From: Clostridiaceae bacterium
GTDB lineage: Bacteria; Bacillota; Clostridia; Saccharofermentanales; UBA5734
Direction: 5' to 3'
Assembly (NCBI GenBank): GCA_012729935.1
Contig: JAAYBY010000144.1
Location: forward strand, 1-8,565
DNA length: 8,565 nucleotides
Part shown: positions 4,324 through 8,565 of the stretch, one piece after another
How positions within the stretch are numbered: position 1 is the stretch's first letter
How the letters are laid out: the number at the start of each line of letters is the position of its first letter
Notes under the pieces: model-generated
Database searches by the model: none
What the model was told of the DNA's origin: nothing
Seen by the model: only the letters and a program-made list of their open reading frames with translations
Made by a program: the position numbers and the translations under genes

Positions 4324-7062
4324 TTATCTCCTGACAACCGTCACTCGATCGTACATATCACCTTCGATGGTTACCGAGGTAGATTTGAAGTCATACATCT
4401 GACCAATCGGCGACCAGGCATAGAAGCTCTGAGCCATAACCGAATATGGTTCATCTGGTGTCCACAGAGGGGTGTAATGCAACCTCGAGCCTGTAAGTGA
4501 AAATGGACTGACAGGATAATGCCAAAGGCTGTTATGTGCGCCTTTCACTCCGTTTAGGATCTCCAGACTGTCAGCATAATTGGTAAAAGGTGACTTGCCG
4601 TATGCGGCTTCCGGATAGACCAGATAGACCATCTGAGGTCCGACCAGTTTCTCCGGTCTGTCATAGTTAGTCGTTATCACCATTTCAGCGTTACTCTCAA
4701 TACCAAACCCGGATTCTATCAAGTCAGGCTTACCTGGGATAGCGACTCGAGGATCTGGATTGATGCTGAAAACTGTGTCAAGCTGCATCCAGTATGTTCT
4801 TGTGACATAGCTGCCGTTTTCCAGCCTGATTTCCTGCCAGCTGTGCCTACGCTGAGAGGCGGGCAAAGAAAGACCTGGCAGTGTTTTCCCTTGAGTCAGA
4901 TAATGCTGCTCAAGAGATGGGCTGTCAGGATCGGGCATTGGCGCTCTGTTTTCATTTGCTACTGTGACAGTTTGAGTTAAGACGTTATTCGCATTATTCG
5001 TCTCATTGATCTTATTATCCGGATCAACTGTGATGGTTATCGCATATTCTCCAGGATTAACGGGTGTTCTGATTCTAAAAACAGCTCTATTACTGCCGCT
5101 GGCCGGGATAGGTATTTTTTCAACTAAGTTCTTACCACCAAAAGTCAATTTGACTTCAGCTTCCGGCACGGCAATAGGGTTGTAGTTTCTGACAAGTGCT
5201 GATATAACAATGTCTTTGTCAGTGAAGTAATTCTGAGCTGTGCTTTCAACAACTGCCAGATCCGGCAGTCCAAGCACGGTAATACTGATCGTCCTTGAAG
5301 TTGTACCTGTCGGTGACTGCCCGGAAGGTATGCTGACATTAATCGTATAGGTCTTATTATCAGATGCTGCCGGTGCTGAAAAACTGAAAGTCTGCGCTCC
5401 CCAGGAACCACTTGCTGCAAGAGCCGGAATTGTTCTGGTTTCTCTAACAGCACCATCTATCTTGAACGTCATGGCCGACTGAGCCGATGTGCTGAAGCCT
5501 TTGTTTCTGACATTGGTACTGATTACGATCGATTCCCCAGCGTTATAGGTAGATTTGTTAGCTGACAGGGATGTAATATCAAGATCTGGTCTGCCACGAA
5601 CCGTTATCGTCACAGACCGGCTTGTCGTGCCGGTTGGCGATTGGCTCGACGGGATGCTTACGTTAACTGCATAGGTTGTCGTCGACGTGGTAGTTGGCGC
5701 TGCAAATGTGAATGTCTGCGTTCCCCAGGATGCTCCTGCTGCGATAGTCGGTACAGATCTTGTTCCCACGGTTGTTCCTGCTAGTTTTACAGTAAGAGTC
5801 GTACCAGCTGACGTCGAGTGGCCAATATTGCTCACATTGGTCGTTACCGTCACTGTTTCACCAGGATTATAAGTGGTCTTAGTCGTGCTCAGTGCTGAAA
5901 TACTAAGATCAGGCGGTATGCTGGGTGTGGTGATAGTTAGTGCTCTGCTTATAACTGGATTTCTGCCCAGGTGTGATGATATTCCAACGAGAGCCTGATA
6001 TGTATTATCTGTAGTAATGGGAGCAAACACGAAGTTGTTTACATGCGCCTTGTCAAAGCCGTTCAATGTAACAGAAAAAGACTTATTAGCATTCGCTGTT
6101 GATTTAGGAATAGATATTGATAGTGTTCTACCATCTGAACTCTTAGATATCGCAGATCCACTCGGCAGATTGTGGGTCCAAGAATAATCGTCAAGATTAC
6201 TGTGATTTACTGAAGTTGTGAAAACAAAATTGTTGCCACTTATTGAAGCTGTGCCACCGTTGGCAGTTAATGTACTCGCGCCTCTTAAACCGCCGCCAGA
6301 TTTAGCTTGTCTTGCTAATGTCAGAAGCTGCCTGGCTCTGCTGAGCGCCGCTTGATTTCTTGCAAGTGTAGCAAACCCGCTTATCGCCTCTACTGTCCCA
6401 TAAGTGCCAGATCGTGATGTGTCATAAACATTATAGTTCCAGAGATAAGTCCAGGATCCAGCCACATTAAGATCACGCTCTCGTTCGGCCATCCAGAATC
6501 TGATCGCCATAGCAGTGGCAGAGTAAGCATCGGATTTATTGGCAAAACCAAAATCTGTTACTGGAAACCCATTCTGCAAAATAATCAGGACACCGTTTCT
6601 TGTAACCGCGTCTTTCATAGCGGAATCATTTCGCCATACAGACGAGTTCACATATGAAGGCACACTTCCGAAGCTGATTTCTGGATAATATGTGCCACTC
6701 GGTGATCTCTTTCGATTATGAATACAGTAGACAAAGTTTGAGTTGTTCCAGTCCAGTGTTGGGCTGCCGTTCTGATTATAATAGTGGACATCTGTTCTTA
6801 CTGGCACTTCAGCATTGTTATAGCCAGATATACCATCCGAATGAAACATGCCCCAGGTTCCACGATCTGCAAGACTTCCACCTCCTCCCGATGGAGCTCC
6901 AGAAGCCATTGTAAAGGTATTGTAAGTTGCTTTTCTGGTGTAGCGATTTCCACTCTCGTTCTGAGTATATATGGTAGCAGCGAAAGTTGAGGTCATAGTT
7001 GCTGCTATCAAAGTAAACACAATTATGGCTGACACCAGAAATTTAAGTTTTCTTGTTTTCAA
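4324..7062 (-). CDS. Secreted thioester-like/CARDB repeat protein, 912 residues, TTG start
   Basis: A large exported protein. The start chosen is TTG at 7060-7062: AAGGAGG (7069-7075) lies 6 nt before it and the protein then begins MKTRKLKFL, a normal Sec signal peptide ending near TSTFA-AT (about residue 29). The longer frame from TTG at 7080 would place the ribosome binding site inside the gene. Domains: a thioester-type domain (about 65-215) with YCIHN (Cys113), ILQNGFP and TAMAIRFW, where Ala184 replaces the Gln of the TQxA motif; a linker and a beta-rich region (265-380); three CARDB Ig-like repeats (about 384-489, 492-597, 600-701); a Pro-rich linker; and a C-terminal domain (about 739-912) with ESGFGIESNAEMVITTNYD. 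No LPxTG or C-terminal membrane anchor is seen. It heads a tight gene set with the prepilin peptidase and HD-GYP genes. An adhesin role is inferred. Confidence 0.85.
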   Translation of the reverse strand: MKTRKLKFLVSAIIVFTLIAATMTSTFAATIYTQNESGNRYTRKATYNTFTMASGAPSGGGGSLADRGTWGMFHSDGISGYNNAEVPVRTDVHYYNQNGSPTLDWNNSNFVYCIHNRKRSPSGTYYPEISFGSVPSYVNSSVWRNDSAMKDAVTRNGVLIILQNGFPVTDFGFANKSDAYSATAMAIRFWMAERERDLNVAGSWTYLWNYNVYDTSRSGTYGTVEAISGFATLARNQAALSRARQLLTLARQAKSGGGLRGASTLTANGGTASISGNNFVFTTSVNHSNLDDYSWTHNLPSGSAISKSSDGRTLSISIPKSTANANKSFSVTLNGFDKAHVNNFVFAPITTDNTYQALVGISSHLGRNPVISRALTITTPSIPPDLSISALSTTKTTYNPGETVTVTTNVSNIGHSTSAGTTLTVKLAGTTVGTRSVPTIAAGASWGTQTFTFAAPTTTSTTTYAVNVSIPSSQSPTGTTSRSVTITVRGRPDLDITSLSANKSTYNAGESIVISTNVRNKGFSTSAQSAMTFKIDGAVRETRTIPALAASGSWGAQTFSFSAPAASDNKTYTINVSIPSGQSPTGTTSRTISITVLGLPDLAVVESTAQNYFTDKDIVISALVRNYNPIAVPEAEVKLTFGGKNLVEKIPIPASGSNRAVFRIRTPVNPGEYAITITVDPDNKINETNNANNVLTQTVTVANENRAPMPDPDSPSLEQHYLTQGKTLPGLSLPASQRRHSWQEIRLENGSYVTRTYWMQLDTVFSINPDPRVAIPGKPDLIESGFGIESNAEMVITTNYDRPEKLVGPQMVYLVYPEAAYGKSPFTNYADSLEILNGVKGAHNSLWHYPVSPFSLTGSRLHYTPLWTPDEPYSVMAQSFYAWSPIGQMYDFKSTSVTIEGDMYDRVTVVRR
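4960..5913 (-). repeat. Three tandem CARDB-type repeats inside the secreted protein gene
   Basis: Repeat 1 (about 5596-5913) and repeat 2 (about 5272-5589) are close relatives. Both begin PDL, contain TYN-GE and TNV-N-G-STSA, and close with SPTGTTSR followed by ITV-G-PDL or its variant. Repeat 3 (about 4960-5265) is more divergent but shares the PDL start and ends with the CARDB hallmark DPDNKINETNNANN. Repeats 1 and 2 look like a fairly recent duplication. Confidence 0.75.
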
Positions 7063-7068
7063 GTATTT

Positions 7069-7075
7069 CCTCCTT
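7069..7075 (-). promoter_or_regulatory. Ribosome binding site that fixes the TTG start of the secreted protein
   Basis: AAGGAGG on the minus strand is followed by AAATAC and then TTG at 7060-7062. A full-strength site at ideal spacing argues for the downstream TTG and against the upstream TTG at 7080, which lies before the site. Confidence 0.8.
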
Positions 7076-7081
7076 CCCAAT

Positions 7082-7107
7082 AAAAAAGAGAGCTTTGTGA
7101 GCTCTCT
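7082..7107 (-). terminator. Intrinsic terminator or attenuator directly before the secreted protein gene
   Basis: On the minus strand AGAGAGCT (plus 7100-7107) pairs perfectly with AGCTCTCT (plus 7087-7094) around a 5-nt loop. The last stem T plus five more (7082-7087) form the U-tract. It lies after the CAP remnant, so it may be that gene's old terminator. It also ends only 6 nt before the AAGGAGG of the next gene, leaving no space for a promoter in between, so a transcript for the secreted protein must begin at or above the hairpin. Confidence 0.8.
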
Positions 7108-7136
7108 CAGAACATGATATTTATTTTTTCCAACAT

Positions 7137-7438
7137 TTATTTTTCAAGGAATATAAGGACAATGTACGGAAGCCAAGCTTTTTCATTATAGTAATAGCCT
7201 ATCCCTACGAAGCCAGCATTTTCAGATACAATATTATTATAGTGATCAATAGACTCCTGAAAGCTTCGAACCATACCATCACCATTTTGAGAATATGGTT
7301 CCATCACTCCAACAGTGGAGATGTTTTCACTAATACGGAAAAACTAAGCGTATATTCGCCACACCAATCAATATTATAAAGAACGTCTCCCTCGATAACT
7401 TCCAGCATTAGTCGAGAGCGTTCATAAGGACAGGTATG
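7137..7438 (-). pseudogene. Frameshifted 3' remnant of a CAP/SCP-domain secreted protein
   Basis: From 7343 down to the TAA at 7137-7139 the minus strand reads 68 sense codons. They include SENIS and then the stretch DHYNNIVSENAGFVGIGYYY and AWLPYIVLIF. This matches the end of CAP (SCP/PR-1-like) domains: a GENI-like element, a histidine-containing helix, then VGIG and a closing beta strand. Upstream, that frame is closed by TAG at 7344-7346, and an open stretch of about 33 codons continues in another frame (7438 to about 7341). A one-base loss in the T-run at 7339-7343 would explain the break. No start codon with a ribosome site is present, and the N-terminal half of the domain is missing. 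The assignment of the upstream stretch is less certain. It is likely a dead gene between the lipoprotein and the terminator. Confidence 0.65.
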
Positions 7439-7446
7439 TTAATACT

Positions 7447-7470
7447 TGAAGTCAGTCAAATCTGACTTCA
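7447..7470. repeat. 9-bp perfect inverted repeat across the lipoprotein stop codon
   Basis: TGAAGTCAG (7447-7455) and CTGACTTCA (7462-7470) pair perfectly with a 6-nt loop. One arm overlaps the TGA stop at 7452-7454 and the other lies in the final codons. No T-tract follows on the minus strand. It may protect the mRNA 3' end or be a degenerate terminator. Confidence 0.5.
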
Positions 7471-8291
7471 TCAATAGAACCATTCCATAGACGAATACTG
7501 TCAACTGATCCTCCAGTTGTCCATTCAGCAGTTGTGGAATAATCATCAGTAAAGAACATAAATTGATACTTACCATCCACCAGAACAGGAACAGACTCAT
7601 CACGCAAATCTTGTTCTTCATAGACTTTTGTGATGCTGCCGTCATCTTGGACAACGTAAACAGTCATCATTTTATTTGCTTCTCGTGAGAGGATGAAGTC
7701 ATAGAATGTATTAGCACTATAAGTTATGTTTTCATCAACATTAAATGGGTAGAGCTGCAGCTTACCGTCGCTAAAATACAAGCCTCCGTCTACTGATTCT
7801 TCTCTAAACGAGAGTATCTTCTTCCAGCTTGGTCCAACATCATTGAACTTAATACGGAAGCCAATGGAATAGTTTTCGGGATTACTTATCTGATCCGTTA
7901 ACAAAATCAGGCCTCCTCCAGGATGTTGATCAGCTGTCCATTGCCAGACACCATCTATAAAACGGTTGTTTCCAGTATTTGGATGTATGACAAGCTCAGT
8001 ACCAGGTGTTATGCTATCACTTAAATCACCAGATAATTCAAAATCATGGATAAGGGGAGCACCTTCAACAACCAGCTCCTGTGTTGGTTTCACATCATCT
8101 TCTGACTCTTCTGTATCAGTTGCTTCAGTAACCTCTTCTGTAGACTCAGTAGTTTCAGCCTCAGTAGTCGTTGAACTATCTTCTTGATTCTGTTCATCGG
8201 CTATCTTCCTTAATTGGCCCATGATAGAACCACAGCCGACATTAGTCAGTGTGAATACCAGTACTAGTGCTAAAACTAATAAACGCTTCAT
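7452..8291 (-). CDS. Lipoprotein with a LamG/concanavalin-like domain
   Basis: A 279-residue protein. The N-terminus MKRLLVLALVLVFTLTNVGC is a lipoprotein signal with the modified Cys at position 20. The lipobox NVGC is slightly unusual because Asn occupies the -3 position, where Leu is common. It is followed by an acidic Thr/Glu-rich linker (about 33-68), typical of a spacer that holds a domain away from the membrane. Residues about 80-279 look like a concanavalin A-like/LamG jelly roll: NYSIGFRIKF, KKILSF, DGGLYFSDGKLQLY, TFYDFILSRE and a closing SIRLWNGSIDEVRF. Such domains often bind glycans or matrix, but no ligand is known here. The ATG at 8289-8291 has a G-rich ribosome site (GGGAGGGG) upstream. 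It is separated from the secreted protein gene by the CAP remnant and a terminator. Confidence 0.8.
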   Translation of the reverse strand: MKRLLVLALVLVFTLTNVGCGSIMGQLRKIADEQNQEDSSTTTEAETTESTEEVTEATDTEESEDDVKPTQELVVEGAPLIHDFELSGDLSDSITPGTELVIHPNTGNNRFIDGVWQWTADQHPGGGLILLTDQISNPENYSIGFRIKFNDVGPSWKKILSFREESVDGGLYFSDGKLQLYPFNVDENITYSANTFYDFILSREANKMMTVYVVQDDGSITKVYEEQDLRDESVPVLVDGKYQFMFFTDDYSTTAEWTTGGSVDSIRLWNGSIDEVRFD

Positions 8292-8324
8292 TTTTGCCCC
8301 TCCCTCTCAATCGATTACTTTTAA

Positions 8325-8347
8325 AATTACATTTTACCCATGTAATT
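8325..8347. repeat. 8-bp inverted repeat in the lipoprotein leader
   Basis: AATTACAT (8325-8332) and ATGTAATT (8340-8347) are perfect complements with a 7-nt loop. On the minus strand the stem is followed by TT and A-rich sequence, about 34 nt before the ATG. It is a weak, AT-rich structure and may be part of leader control. Confidence 0.45.
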
Positions 8348-8379
8348 CACTACATTCCACCCAGATTCCACGTCTGCAA

Positions 8380-8418
8380 AAATTCATTGTCTTTCGTAGG
8401 CCGATTCACAATGAATTT
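8380..8418. repeat. 11-bp perfect inverted repeat in the lipoprotein leader
   Basis: AAATTCATTGT (8380-8390) and ACAATGAATTT (8408-8418) are perfect complements around a 17-nt loop. On the minus strand it lies just after the expected transcription start and ends in a T-run (8378-8382), so it could be a leader hairpin, a weak attenuator or an operator. It matches no riboswitch class I know. Confidence 0.55.
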
Positions 8419-8434
8419 AGCCAGTGTTGTTGCT

Positions 8435-8440
8435 ATTATA
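8435..8440 (-). promoter_or_regulatory. Candidate -10 box of the lipoprotein gene
   Basis: On the minus strand a perfect TATAAT (plus ATTATA) lies in a TTG-TATAAT context. The bases 16-18 nt upstream do not match TTGACA, so an activator or another feature would be needed for strength. The predicted leader is about 135 nt and contains two inverted repeats. No gene is seen in 8441-8565; both strands carry stops there. Confidence 0.5.
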
Positions 8441-8565
8441 CAATATTTTTAATGTGATTAACCCCTAGATCATTAAATTTACCGCGATTCGCATCATGTT
8501 TTATTTTGAATCTCTTGTGGCTTTCATTTCAGCGTACTTAAACGCGCATCTTGTTTCCTAGAAAA

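Noticed and set aside
5145..5872. Open frames in other phases within the CARDB repeats
   Set aside because: They arise from repetitive, Thr/Ser-rich codon patterns; they have no ribosome site and no family match.
7081..7451. A c-di-GMP or other riboswitch upstream of the secreted protein
   Set aside because: The terminator next to the ribosome site invited it, but the bases upstream read as a CAP-domain remnant and no GEMM-like conserved core was seen.
1..8565. CRISPR array
   Set aside because: No regularly spaced direct repeats are present; the only protein-level repeats are the CARDB units.

Overview
The window looks like a chromosomal segment of a low-to-mid GC member of the Bacillota, most likely a clostridial-type anaerobe; this is inference. 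The support is strong AGGAGG-type ribosome binding sites, serine tRNAs with encoded CCA, a clostridial-style large serine recombinase, a Gram-positive thioester/CARDB secreted protein and short operon spacings. No 16S or other firm taxonomic marker is present.

Left part (1-985, plus strand): the 3' end of a PEP/pyruvate-binding-domain enzyme gene that starts outside the window, then two serine tRNA genes, tRNA-Ser(UGA) and tRNA-Ser(GCU), behind a near-consensus sigma-A promoter. This part looks like conserved host chromosome.

Right part (1067-8291): every gene lies on the minus strand. Reading in the direction of transcription (right to left) they are a LamG-like lipoprotein, a frameshifted 3' remnant of a CAP/SCP-domain gene, an intrinsic terminator, a 912-residue secreted protein (degenerate thioester domain, three CARDB repeats and a distinct C-terminal domain), an A24 prepilin peptidase, an HD-GYP-like phosphohydrolase, two small proteins of 76 and 66 residues, and a large serine recombinase whose 3' end faces the tRNAs. 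The recombinase has its own good promoter, flanked by a 10-bp inverted repeat that could be an operator. The abutment of recombinase and tRNA-Ser(GCU) suggests that a mobile element or accessory island ends near 986-1085, but no matching second att copy is visible here.

How the genes may work together (inference): the secreted protein, the prepilin peptidase and the HD-GYP protein are packed with gaps of 3 and 16 nt and are probably co-expressed as a surface-adhesion or Tad/type IV-like module, with the HD-GYP protein linking it to cyclic-dinucleotide turnover. No pilin, secretion ATPase or platform protein is present in the window. The secreted protein keeps the thioester Cys but has Ala in place of the Gln of the TQxA motif. 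It has no LPxTG anchor, and its true start is an internal TTG rather than the longest open frame.
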